Shown in pieces: positions 12,937-24,198 of a stretch of DNA of 64,000 nucleotides. The position numbers and the translations under genes were made by a program. Each line of letters opens with the position of its first letter. Position 1 is the stretch's first letter. The DNA comes from Thalassia testudinum. Taxonomy: Eukaryota > Streptophyta > Magnoliopsida > Alismatales > Hydrocharitaceae. The notes beneath the pieces are model-generated. The model was given only the letters and a program-made list of their open reading frames with translations, did not search any database and was not told the origin of the DNA. The stretch lies in the NCBI GenBank assembly GCA_037157565.1, contig JAZHRO010000073.1, positions 91,180,001 through 91,244,000 of the forward strand, in the 5' to 3' direction.

Positions 12937-14650
12937 GTGTGTACACCTAAGCGTAAGCCACAAACCAAAAGTGGGAGTCCGATCGTACTGTCAGAGCAAG
13001 CCAGCTCTGTAGTCTTAAGCAAACTCCCAGTTAAGGCTAAAGACCCAGATACTCCCCTAATCTCATGTACTATTGGTGACACCCAATTCGACAAAGCCTT
13101 ATTAGATCTAGGTGCTTCCATAAACCTAATACCTACATCCCTCCTTGACCACCCTGAAGAATCCAAGCTTAAACCGATAGAGGTGACGTTGCAGTTGGCT
13201 GATCAATCCATCAAGTCACCTAAAGGAGTACTCGAGGATGTCATTGTTAGGGTATGGGATTTCTACTTCCTGGTGGATTTTATAGTCTTGGATATGGATG
13301 TACCAGAAAACCTAAGGGATATACCGATTATATTATGGAGACCTTTTCTGGCCACTGCTAGGGCCAATATAAACTGTGAAGAGGGCCAAATAGAACTAAA
13401 ATTTGGGAACCAAACATTGAAGATTGACATCTTCAAGGCCCAACAAGGGATTAATTGCGGTGTTATAGAACAAATATGTGATATCAAAGCCGTGGTTGAT
13501 GAACCGTATATCAAGGAGAACCTGATTATTCTCGATCAACCAGAAGGAGATCAAAACCCACAAATAGAGGAGTCTGAACCTGATCTAGGTACACCCATAA
13601 CTCCTTCCCTTGCTCTTGCTACACACCTTGAACCACCAACTGCTGCTAATAATCCCATCCTCGAACTCAAGCCTCTTCTCGACCATCTGAAATACGTCTT
13701 TTTGGGTTCCAATCGGACGTTTCCTGTGATTATCAACTCTAGACTCACACCTGACCAGGAATCCCGTGTAATTACTATTCTCCAACAACATCGTAGAGCC
13801 ATTGGATGGACTCTTGATGATTTGACTGGCATTAGCCCCTCTTATTGCACACACCGAATCTACACCGAAGAGGGCACACGACCTTTACGAGAAATGCAGA
13901 GATGTTTGAATCCTAATCTGCAAGAGGTCGCGAAAAAGGAGATCATTAAGTGGTTAGATACAGGGATCATCTACCCGATCTCCCACAGTCAATGGGTGAA
14001 TCCAATCTAGGTTGTGCCTAAGAAGTCAGGACTCACCATCATTATGACTAAAATCAGAGAAGTCATATCGACCCGTGTGGCTAACTCGTAGAGAGTTTGT
14101 ATTGATTATAGAAGACTCAATTCCTCCACGAAGAAGGATCATTTCCCACTACCATTGATTAATCAAATCCTTAAGAAACTAGAGGGAAATAGGTTTTCTA
14201 CTTTCTTGACGGGTACTCCGATTACAACCAAGTGGCAATCCATCTTGAGAAACAAGAAAAGACCACTTTCACCTACCCCTTCGAGATGTACGCATTCCGA
14301 AGGATGCCATTCAGTCTCTGCAATGCACCTACGACTTTTCAGTGGTGCATGCTTGCCATATTCTCATATATGGTAGGTGATTATCTGGAAGTTTTCATGG
14401 ATGACTTTTCAGTATTCGGAGCATCATTTTATGATTGCCTCCAGCACTTGGTCCAAATCCTTAGGCGGTGCATTGACGTGAATCTGGTTCTTTCCTGGGA
14501 AAAGAGCCATTTCATGGTGCCTGAAGGAATTGTCCTAGGACATCTGATTTCAGAGAAAGGCATCCAAGTCGATTGAGCCAAGGTGAACTTGATTTCCAAA
14601 CTTGCTATGCCTAGCTCGATTAAGGACATCTGATCTTTTCTGGGGCACGT
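12937..14650 (+). pseudogene. Element G protease and partial reverse transcriptase
   Basis: A 357-codon open stretch (12937-14010) holds the aspartic protease (LLDLGASINLIP near 13107, VDFIVLDMD near 13280) and the N-terminal RT region with EIIKWLDTGIIYP. After a stop at 14008 the RT continues in shifted frames. RCIDYR-type and FMDD (near 14395) motifs are readable and the copy reaches LGHLISEKGIQVD near 14574. The element is cut off at about 14650 and RNase H and integrase are absent. What follows is an LTR of another family that lacks its own first ~140 bases, so this is a deletion or rearrangement junction. Confidence 0.88.
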
Positions 14651-17320
14651 CTATGCAATTTTACCATTGCAGTTCAACAACAGGATTTCTCGGGGGATAA
14701 ACATTGGTCAATTGGTCTTAACAAGATGAAAAGTAGGTTGGTTCAATCAGAAAAGTGTTAATGTGAGATCTAGGAATTAAATGACTTCTTGTAACCCTAA
14801 AATGGACCCACTTAATTTAACAGGGTTCTGGTCAGGATAAAATTCAACTAAACCCTCTAAATTCATGGAAAAATATCCTCTAAAGCTTAGAACTCTCAAT
14901 TTGCCCTTTAGAACCTATTTTGACCGAAATAGGGGTCCTAGTCAAGCATTTGCACTAAATTGGGTTTCTATGCAAAATGTCCAGTCAAACGTGGTCAAAC
15001 CTAAAATCCAACTTCACCATTGGATTCCTTGAGTCCAATTAGGTTTATACCAAAATTTGGGCCTAAGGGGAGTTCACCTTGACCTACTTTGCAAAATAGT
15101 CCAACCCAATTACTTTTACGCCCCTATCTTTTGAAAACCTTGCATATACCCCCTATCTTCCTTATCATTCTTTGCAATTAGGTCCATCCGCCATTACAGT
15201 GGAGGAATCCTACTCTGACAAGGATTCAAGAAGGATATCTCCTTGATTCCTTAGAGAATCCCTCTCAAATTTGAAAGGGAGATTGTTAGAGGAATTCCCG
15301 ACCATGTGAACCCAATTAGGTGCTCTGATTCCCACTCAATCTCTTATGCGAACACATGAGAGATATGGTTATCTCTTGACCTTCCAAGTTCGGCGAGGTT
15401 GCCGTGCTTTGAAGCTTGCCTTCCAAGCACAAGACCCTCCGCCTGTGACTATTTAAAGGCCCCCAGATCCTCCCGACCATCCTAAGGTTGTTTTGGCTGA
15501 AGAATTCCCTAGAAATTCCTCCTTCCCCTCTCCGGCTGAGAAGCCCGCAAGCTCTGGAGACTCCTCCTCCCTCTTCTCATCACTCTACCACCATACCAGT
15601 GGCAGAGTCATCTTCGACTCATTCATTTGCATCGCGCCATACCTACGCCCACATCTACTTCCCTCTCGTCGTCGCCGCCTCTCCATCTCAGGGCCTTCGT
15701 CTCCGGCGATGGTAGATACACGCCGTCTACCCCTCTACCTCCCCCTTCATCCAAGCACTTGCAGATAAGTCTCCTTTACCTTCTCTTTATTTTCCCCCTC
15801 TCTATTCCTATCTACACCCCTTCACAACCACAGACCACCCTCACCTTCTTCACCTCTGGCAGACCACCGGCAAGGTGCATCCACCACTCCACGCACCCAC
15901 CATCTCGCCAACTAGCTTAAAAGCTCCACCACCTTCCACTGATTATCTTCCCCTCTCCATTGATCGGAACACATTCTGTACACTGCCTTCAAACAACACC
16001 ACCTTCACGGCCACAGAATAACCTAGGCATGCATGCCCAGGCCGTCCTGCACCACACCAACACCCGAGCCACCTTCGCCGTGTTGCGGCGAAGCTTTCTG
16101 AGCATTTTGACAGGGTTGTGAGGCCATATTTGTGTTGACAAGGTATGACCTCTATCCGCCATTGGAGGAGTGAAGCTTGCTTGTAAGCTTGCATCAGATG
16201 GCCCCGCTCTAGGTTACAGGTTCCAGAAGCGCAGAATGCCTTTGCGAATAGGTTGTGCCCAGCAATTGAAGACCTAGCATTTGCAATTGCAGCGATTGAG
16301 TGAACACTCTCTCCAAGCATGCTCGAAGAAGCGGGTGGGACTTCTAGTCCTACCTCGTGTGTTTTCAAGCGGAGTGAGTGGTATAAGTTGAATTTGTGTC
16401 AGGGGCTTATCGCCTCTTGACACAGGGTGAGGTCCCTCTCACTTATCTATGCCTCGTCCGTGCCCATGCTACGCGGACCTAGCTGCCTGACCCGATTATC
16501 TGTGCACTCCTCGTGCATCACCCACGCCGGTGTGCCTGGACCCGGGCGTGTTAACCAGACCCGTATACCTGAAAAAGGCTCTAGGAGAGCGAGCCAAAGA
16601 GAAAAAAGAGAGAGTTCACAGGGGAGGGTAGGGGTAGGTTTTGCACTTGTGTGCAGGGAGAGGAAGAAGGAAAAGGAAGCTACAGAAGGAAGAGAAAGCT
16701 GAAGAGAAGGAACTGCAGACGGCACTAAGGAAAATGCATAAGGAAGGAGAGGGCACTGTTGCAGAGAAGGCAGTAAGGAGAAAGAAGTAAAGGAAGGAGA
16801 AGGCTCAGCTGAAGTCAGAGAAAGAGAAAGAAGGCAAGGTAGTGAAAGGAAGGAGAAATCAAAGAAAGAAGAGAAGGCATAGCTGAAGCCAAGGTTGAAG
16901 AAGAAGAAAGCTGAAGAGAAATAGAAGCCAAAGAAAGTCAAGGTAGAAAGGAAGAGAAAGAAGAAAGAAGAAGGAAGATACAGGAGAAGAAGAAGGCTCG
17001 GCTGAAGTCAGAGAAAGAGAAAGGAGAGAAGGAGGAAGCCAATGTGAGAAGTAGAAAGAAAGAAGAAGAAGAGAAAGCCCAAAAGCATATGATTTTTTTA
17101 CATCTCTATTCATATTTTTGAAGCATCTATATACATTGAAACTAGTTCTATTGCTTCATAATTTGGGTGTAAATCACATTTTATTAAATTGAAGTTGTGT
17201 TCTTAGATTTAAAATCCCAATTTGCTCCCTGTGTTCGACTTTGGATTCATAGTTTTTCGAGCAATAAACTTTCATTTGTTTTCGAAGCGATTTCAACTAT
17301 ACTGCAACGCAATATTTACA
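14651..17320 (+). repeat. Decayed LTR related to the F family
   Basis: From TATGCAATTTTACCATTGCAG onward the sequence runs parallel to the F LTR (compare 21144 onward), including the GACCTATTTTGACCGAAATAGG-like and CAAAATTTGGGCC stretches. The first ~140 bases of the LTR are missing. A TATA-like TATTTAAAG lies at 15450-15458. The CTCCCTGTGTTCGAC motif near 17226 marks U5, and about 16560-17090 is strongly purine-rich. A recognisable primer-binding site is not preserved. Confidence 0.7.
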
Positions 17321-17891
17321 AACCCAATTTTGCTCTCAAGTAAACAGGAGGCTACGTCGATTTAAAAATCCGTGATTAAATTTTTTTGGTATTTTTGTTT
17401 TGAAAGCGAATCACACTGAAATTGATATTAACACTAAGAGAGAGAGAGGACAATCACTTTGTAACTGAATGCTTTTTTTACAACTAGAAAGCAGGAAATG
17501 ATTACAACTAGAAAGTAGGAAATTCTGTTCTAGAAAGCAATAAAGAAGGGAGAGAGATATTATCCTCCATGATGGTTGCTTGGAGGACAAGTCGGATGGT
17601 ACAATGCCTTGAAGATGGAGATCGAAGACGAAAGATGAAGAATGGACCAGGAAGAATCGGGGGCGAGGCAGGGCGTTATTGTCATCGCAGGATCCACTTC
17701 CTGAATGGGGTAAAGAAAACTTTGATTTTGACTCTAGAGGAGCATCTCGGGTTTGGGACAAGCTTCTTTAGAGCTTTGGAGAGGGAGAGAGACGAAGGAA
17801 GGGATGAAGAAAGTGTAGGGGTCGTAGGGCTATATATAAATGTAAAGGTTTGCAGCAATTAGGTCTTGTTATATATAAAACATTAATTCAT

Positions 17892-17927
17892 GGCCTTTAG
17901 TGACGGATTTATCTGTCACTAAAGGCC
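17892..17927. repeat. Perfect 13-bp inverted repeat
   Basis: GGCCTTTAGTGAC (17892-17904) and GTCACTAAAGGCC (17915-17927) are separated by 10 bases. It corresponds to the CCTTTAGCGAC...GTCGCTGG segment downstream of the tRNA-like part of A/B/C LTRs, where the pairing is weaker. Confidence 0.9.
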
Positions 17928-18224
17928 TGAATGTCGGTGATGTGTGCGTGCACCCGCTACCTCTTCATCTCCTCACACCTAAATGTATGCCCACTATCTC
18001 GCCTTATTAGCCATCTAATCGCAAGATTGGATGGCTTAAAAACGATCCTCGCTCGCTTCTTCTTCAACATAACTACCCACCCGTGGGTGCGATGGAGATT
18101 GCAGAAGCGGGTCATCACGCATGTATGTGCTCCTAGCCCATCATCCATCACGCCACGTCTCCCGCATTTGCACCGCTCGTGCTTCATCCAATAGTGGAAT
18201 CAACCGCGCCCGTGCCCAAGCCTT

Positions 18225-18300
18225 GATTTAAGCCACAGCAAGGATCGAACCCGCGCCTCTGCCTCGCGAAGAGATGCTCGCCCGCTACAATATGAGTGCA
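18225..18300 (-). other. Diverged tRNA-like segment in old LTR
   Basis: On the minus strand, a GCGCGGGTTCGATCCT-like T-arm/B-box is preceded by a possible anticodon-like loop (TTCGCGA) and a degenerate A-box region. The position within the LTR matches the tRNA-like segments of A, B and C. Confidence 0.45.
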
Positions 18301-19014
18301 TTTAAGGCGTGTAGAAGCCTTTATGCACAAGCGACCATGGCTGTCGGATGGTGTTCCAATGGCCCAGATCCATCGCACGATTAAGAAGGGAAAAGCAGCG
18401 GCGAGTCTTGGGCTAGTGTGAGATGGTGCCACATGGCGCCATCTTGGCAGTCCATCTTCTGTTCCTTGTAGATGGTGCCATAGATGTCTGATTGAATAGA
18501 TTTTCGTGCCGTTGAGCTGCGATTGTTGATCTGAACCCATTCATGCGGTTGGATTTATCATCTGAAGTGTAGATTTACACCATCTTGGCTCTTGATCTTT
18601 GACCTTCCTCAGATTATATCTGATGTTACGGATGTTTGATTAGGGCGATCTTAAAGTCATTGAACTCGAATTGTCGCCCTGATCAGATCTGTACAGTTGG
18701 ATCTTCGATCCGAGGCCCCGATTGAATATCGCCTTGTTACCTGACCACAAAAAAGAAGAATTTACTATACAATTTGTACAATTTGACCTAAATGCATGAT
18801 GATGCATGTTATGCAATATTTACAATGCATGATGCTAATATGATACTAAGAACATGCATTAATAGACATTTTTGGCTATTCAGGTGTATGCACATCAACA
18901 AAACATATGATATTTTTGTAAATATTTTCAATAACCAAGAAGTTAACAAAAAAGATAAATTATAACTAACCCTTAAACTTTTATGGCCTCCCATATTGTC
19001 ATCTTATATTGAGG

Positions 19015-19281
19015 TCACATGTCTTTCCAACTGGAATATCCTATGGGGGCCAAATTTGATCTACGTATCGCAGATCCGATAAAGTTTGCTAACTTACTAG
19101 CTTCTTCTCCAAAGAGAATGCTAGCAACACCAACTTGAACCTCCATCTTCATGTCATCTTCCAACTCCCATATTTCATTCATTAGGGTGGGACCTCTCAT
19201 CTTCTTTATTTGAGATGAAGCTACTCCTATGACAATAAATAAATGGATAAAAGAGTAGATTAGCATCTTATATATTTTCAA
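19015..19281 (-). pseudogene. Fragment of a CACTA (En/Spm)-type transposon protein
   Basis: The minus-strand frame contains MRGPTLMNEIWELEDD, then GEEASKLANFIGSAIRRS and APIGYSSWKDM. This spacing of RGPTLM, a conserved Gly-x-x-x-Leu patch, and N/P-I-x-Y-x-SW is typical of a domain common in plant CACTA-related proteins. Only one exon-sized piece is visible and the first ~25 codons look unrelated, probably intron. No terminal CACTA repeats were found nearby. The family assignment rests on motif memory, not a search. Confidence 0.5.
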
Positions 19282-19563
19282 CTTAAAAACTTTTAGAAGA
19301 AGATTCTAAATACTCTCCAAATGTTTAAAAAAAATTAACTAACTCTGAGGCATATTGTATTGGTCACTTGCAATTGCAGGTTATTTTCTTTTTCTTGTAT
19401 CAACTACTTTATAGTTCCTTTTCCCTCCCATTTATCTAAAAAAGAAAAGACAAGAAAAAAGAATCATCAACAAAAGTATAATCATTATTAAGTAAAGTCA
19501 TTAATTTGAAGTAACTTTTAATCAAAAAATAGAATAAATTGTATTGAAAAGCAATAAATAAAA

Positions 19564-19651
19564 TCTTCTGCTGAGGTTGATTTTTGTTATCTTTGCTTGT
19601 TTCTTGTTCTTCTGTTGAAGTTGATTTTTGTTATCTTTGCTTGTTTCTTGT
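19564..19651. repeat. Tandem duplication, 44-bp unit, two copies
   Basis: The unit containing TTGATTTTTGTTATCTTTGC is repeated back to back with two or three differences (19564-19607 and 19608-19651). Confidence 0.9.
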
Positions 19652-21007
19652 CACAAGCATCCAAATCAAAATCAGTTGAGATGGCATATATGCCTACAAG
19701 AAAGATAAAAGTGACACCTATTCTGATTTCATTATTGATGGCTAGGTTTCTTCGTGAAGATCATTTCTCCTCACACATGCAGGAAAGCCATTCATGAACA
19801 AATACAAAAGTATTTCATGAAAATAGAACTGGGATTGACTTAATGCACAACAAATGGTGAGTAAAGTTGAATCACTCTATAGTTGGGAGCATCAAATAAG
19901 TAATTGGCTGGTATAAAAAACCCCTGGACTTCATACATCTAACCTAATTCAGATATAACCAACTAGATTTCTAAGAAAAATTGTATTGTGTATTGATAAA
20001 GAATATCCAAGTAAAGCACTTAATGTTTACCTTTTTAGCTCATAGATAGAGATGAAATAGGGGGATAGATGCCTTACATTTTTTCCCAAGAATCAAGTTT
20101 TCCATATAGATGCTACATATTTGTACCAACTTCTCGTGGATAGATCAAGTTTCCTAAGCATGATACAAGCAATAATGAAAGTAACTACTTTTTAGAACAA
20201 TTACTAGAAAGAAATTGCTATGCACTACTTAGGACATTTTTTAACATAACAATTACCCCCCTCAAACGCTCATCACTCCTTTCAAGCTTGAACTCCAACC
20301 AGCTACAGGTTAACGGGCCCAATTAACTACCGATCTTCACTAATGTCATGGAAAAGACATGGAAGAAAGCACCTTGTGCTAATCAATTTGGCATTGATGC
20401 TACTTTGATTAGAATTTAATATTCAAGAATGTACAAAAGATGTCCGTGGCTGTAGGTTCTCTTGTTCCATGCCTGAAACATGGTTTCACCTAACCAAATA
20501 TTTCATAGAGGCTATTGCCCATCAAACTTGTGGCCTCCCTCAAGCTCGGTTCCACAAAGGAAATCAATCCTACTTTCACACCACAAGACTACCTAAGCTC
20601 ACTACACTTGGGCTTTGATAGATCTAAACTCAAAAATCTCACATCAAACATTTAAAATGAGTACCCTACACAATGAGATTCTTCTTATTGGAGATTGATT
20701 GCTAAATCCAATCCTTATACAACGAATTTGAAAGTTATTCAAATAATTTTTAAATGATAAAGAAAAGATTGCTTTTGAAGGAAAGAAAAACAAACACAGA
20801 TAATCCCCTACTCTACTTAGAGGTGAACTTTATATCTATAGGAATAAATATTTCTCTAGAAATTGGCCGCAATCCACTATTAATGTTCTCTCATAGAAAA
20901 ATGTAGATGGCCAGTGAAAACTTGAGAGCATATCCGACCGTTAGGATTATGAACTGCCATATTTTCCAAAATGTGCAATATAAAGAAAAGGCTGACCGAC
21001 GGATATA
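19652..21007. other. Unassigned DNA left of element F
   Basis: No coding frame, RNA gene or clear element was recognised. On the minus strand, TTTGAGGGGGGTAATTG (about 20251-20267) followed by TGTTATG resembles the purine tract and LTR start of a Copia-type element, but no Copia protein is visible to its right. ATATA at 21003-21007 directly precedes element F and is its probable left target-site copy. Confidence 0.4.
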
Positions 21008-22596
21008 TGATGGTAACACCATCATTAGTCATAACTAGCTTTTATTAATCAGAATCAAGTGACAAATGCACTTACATAATCACTTGAGAGCTATAATTCC
21101 ATGCAAATCCATTCTGAGAAGAAAACATTAAAATAGGTCTAATTATGCAATTTTAACATCACATCATAAATGCAGAGTAACCATGAGATTTCCCAAGAGT
21201 TAATTGAAGATCAAATAAGCATTAACGTCCTAAGAGTGGGTCCACATAGACAGAAATGGAGTTTCATGTGTTTTGAGAAACACATCAGAACAAAAAACCC
21301 TAATTTCAGACCTTCTTGAATTAAATAGGTTCTAGTTAGGATAAAAATCATCTAAACCTCATAAAGTTCGTATAAAAAAATTCTAAGAGGTTTGGTACCT
21401 TTGGTTTGACCATCTGAACCTATTTTGACCTTGAATAGAGTTGTAGAGGGGATTTTGCTCTGACTTGGCTTCTGTGCAAATTGCCTGGTCAAACATAGTC
21501 AAAACTCAAATCTGACTTTGGCATTAGATTCCTTGGGTCCAAATCAGGTTGGTACCAAAATTTGGCCCAAGCAGAGTCCGTCTTGACTTAGTTTGCACTT
21601 CAGTCCCTAAAATCTCTATTCCAACATTTACGCACCTAAGTTTCAAAGTTCCTTGCATTTATGCCCCTAACTTCTCATCTTTTTCTCAGAAAAGTCCCTA
21701 TCGCCATTGTCCTCCTTGCAAGTAGAGAAGGAAACTCACAGGCCCTGAAACCCAAACTACTTCATTTAATCCATCAACTTGATTGATGAAATCTTAACCA
21801 AAAATTACCAAACTTGGAGAAATTGATCCTCAGATCAATCCACGTCAACCAAGGTCTTTCTTAAGGCCAATCATGGCTAGAAATTATGCCATCGAGCTCA
21901 AGAAAATCAAGCTCTTCAGGCAACTTTGGACACCTTACAAATAATCACTTCAGAGGAGGGAAGCGTCATCTATAAAAGCGAATGCATCCACCCAAGCCAT
22001 TCCTATCTAGTTTTTGGTGAGCAACTCCTTTCTTCTTCTTCCACCACTGCCATTAACAACGACCTAGAGCTTCACCAACCCCCTTCTTCGACCGCTCCAA
22101 TGTACTATAGGGAGAGGGCTTCTTCTCAACTCCTCATCGTTGTGCTTCCAGACAAAGAAGGTGGCCCAATTACCCCCTCGTCAGCTCCATCTTCACTTCC
22201 GTTGTCCATAGCTCCAACGTACCTCCAAAAAGCTTCCTTGAACCTCTATTCATTCAATTACATTAGGGCTTCTCTCTTTATCCCCTCTAATTAGGTTTAG
22301 GTTATATCTTAGGTTTCAATTCCTTCTCCTTCTCCCTCTTCGATGCTGGCTACTTCACCTCCTACCACCTTCACCGCCTGCATACCTCTGCCCATCACAC
22401 ACCCCATAACCCACACCGATAGCATCATCTCAGCTTCAGGAAGCTCCCCAACTCCTCACCTTCACCATTCGCCGCCTCCATCACCTCTATCCATTACCGA
22501 CAATCGAAGCTCACCAGAGCTTCTCCGCCACACACATCCGACCACCCGCACACCCAATTTCTCTAGGGCTCTACTTGCCATACCTTTGTGCATATT
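21008..22596 (+). repeat. Element F 5' LTR, first piece
   Basis: It starts with the palindrome TGATGGT-AAC-ACCATCA and closely matches 55321 onward. A TATA box (TATAAAAG) lies at 21971-21978. It is broken at ATATT (22592-22596), where A inserted, and resumes at 49477. The small frames here (21926-22294, 22343-22813) are in untranslated LTR and are not genes. Confidence 0.9.
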
Positions 22597-24161
22597 TGGT
22601 CGTGCATGTTTCGCATGTTACAAATCAAGGTTACAAGTAACCTGTCGTCGTAGTTGCAAAACACGTCGATCAAATAAAATTTATACCGAAACTCCAAGGG
22701 AGTCCCGGGTCGAACATAGGGAGGCGATGTTTACTTTACTTGAAAATCACGCTTCATTTTGTTTCTTTTTGATATTTTGGGGTTTTGTTATTTTTTTTGT
22801 ATTTTTGAAATAAAAGACAAGTAGAATGAATCACAAGATAGAAATGGAACAAATATGATATATATTACTTCCACTGTCAATTACAAGAAAATATGAAAGC
22901 ATATAAAGAGAGGGAGGTGAGAGGAAATCTCCCGAATCGGCTGTTCGGCGAGACGATGGCACCTGGAGGAAGCTCGGACGAAGGAGGTGAGGAGCGGGAT
23001 GATGGAGGTGACATGCAGGAGGATGTTGTGTTGAAGAAAGCTTCGGCATAGCTCTGGAATGGAGGTGAGAAAATGGAGTTGATCTGCTACCGGAATGGAG
23101 GTGAGAGGATGGCTCCAAGGTGACCTATGAAGGGAGATGGGAAGTTGGAGGAGTATTTGTTGGGGCAGAGGTTCGCTACACTAATAGGCACTTGGGAGCT
23201 CGAGAACAAGCTCTAATGGAGCGTTGGTAGGCTTGCTAGAGCTTGGGAGTAGGTGGGAGTAGAGTAGGTAGAGATAGCTTGGAAGGGAGGGGGTGTAGGA
23301 CCTTTTATAGTGGAGGAGAAGAGGCTAAAGTGGATAAAGGACCTTTAGCGACCTCCAGACCGTCGCTGGAAAGGTTGCTGTAGATAGCTCACCTCCGCCC
23401 ATGCCCATAGCTGGCTCTGCTGGCTTGCAATGAAATAGCGACGGCTGTAAGCGTCGCTGTAGGTCAGCCCACCTGTCGCTTAAAGCTGGCACCAACCACC
23501 CTTGCGCCCGCGTCGCGTTGCCCCACTCATCACGCGCGCTGACTGCGCGTGCCCGACTGTGTGCGCCCTTGCTCTATGCTGGCGTGCTCACTTGCCAAGC
23601 ACTGGCATGCACGTGCATGCGCGCACTGCGTTGCATTGGCGATGTCGCTCAATGTGCCTGCCCAATTGCGAATTGGAGCGGCTGTGGGGATTCGAACCCG
23701 CGCCCTCCTTTTGCAAACCAATGCTCCCACCATTACGGCAAACCTTCCCTTGTGTCGTGTGGAGTGGCTAGGATTGAAGGGTGCAGATGAAGAAGGAGTT
23801 GAGCGGTGCTGCTAGCCGGTGTTGGGCTGCCTGGATGGTGCCACGTGGCACCATCTAAATCGTCCATCTTCTTCTTCTTGTAAATGGTGCTGCAGTGCTT
23901 AGATCAAGATGATTCCTGCGATGCTGAACTGCAATCATCGCTCTGGATCCATCCATACGGTCGGATTTTCCATCCGAAACCTGTAAGGATGTTGCATTGG
24001 CCCCCTAGCCATATAAAATGGAGGAATTAATATATAAAATATACAACTATTCTAAATGCCATGCAATGGATGTTATGCAATATTTATAACATGATATGAA
24101 ATGCTAAGCCTAGAAACTATCAAAATTAAGCAATTTATCATGAATTTATGTGTATTCATCA
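22597..24161 (-). repeat. Element A 3' LTR
   Basis: Read on the minus strand it starts TGATGAATACACATAAATTC and ends in ...CACGACCA. A TATA box TATAAAAGG is the complement of 23301-23309. It holds a tRNA-like segment upstream of the TATA box, and CTCACCTCC-rich leader sequence and the U5 motif downstream. Length 1565 bp against 1599 bp for its partner. Confidence 0.92.
23677..23750 (-). other. tRNA-like segment in A 3' LTR
   Basis: Minus strand: an A-box-like TGCCGTAATGGTGG, a loop TTGCAAA, then a GGTTCGAATCC B-box (complement of 23688-23698). It resembles a tRNA-derived SINE head. It is not a functional tRNA because the stems are imperfect. Confidence 0.65.
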
Positions 24162-24198
24162 TACCCCCATGCTTACTTTTTGCTAGTCCTTAGCAAAA
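24162..24198 (-). promoter_or_regulatory. 3' polypurine tract with hairpin (element A)
   Basis: On the minus strand, an arm TTTTGCTAA, loop GGA, arm CTAGCAAAA (one mismatch), then AGTAAGCATGGGGGTA directly before the LTR start TGATGAATAC. Confidence 0.85.

Larger units (their letters stand above)
17333..18897 (-). repeat. Old A-family-like LTR, minus strand (left end approximate)
   Basis: In order, it shows reverse-complement versions of A-family LTR landmarks: the CACAGGGAGGC-like U5 motif (17346), a TATA region near 17830, the GGCCTTTAGTGAC segment, the tRNA-like segment (18240-18300), the GGTGCCA...TGGCGCCATC stretch (about 18424-18445), and the ATGCAATATTTACAATGCATG end. It ends ...CACATCA at 18897. 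No purine tract follows, so it is a solo or isolated LTR. ACAAA occurs on both sides (17318-17322 and 18898-18902), but the left LTR end lacks the expected terminal bases. Confidence 0.6.

Noticed and set aside
16447..17113. Leu/Ser/Phe-rich minus-strand frames resembling membrane proteins
   Set aside because: They are the complement of a purine-rich LTR stretch; low-complexity, not a gene.
18898..18902. ACAAA as a target duplication of the old LTR at 17333-18897
   Set aside because: A matching ACAAA lies at 17318-17322, but the LTR end next to it lacks the terminal bases expected of the family; could be chance.
20240..20290. Copia-type LTR and purine tract on the minus strand
   Set aside because: The tract is suggestive but no LTR partner, primer site or Copia protein was found; kept only as a note.
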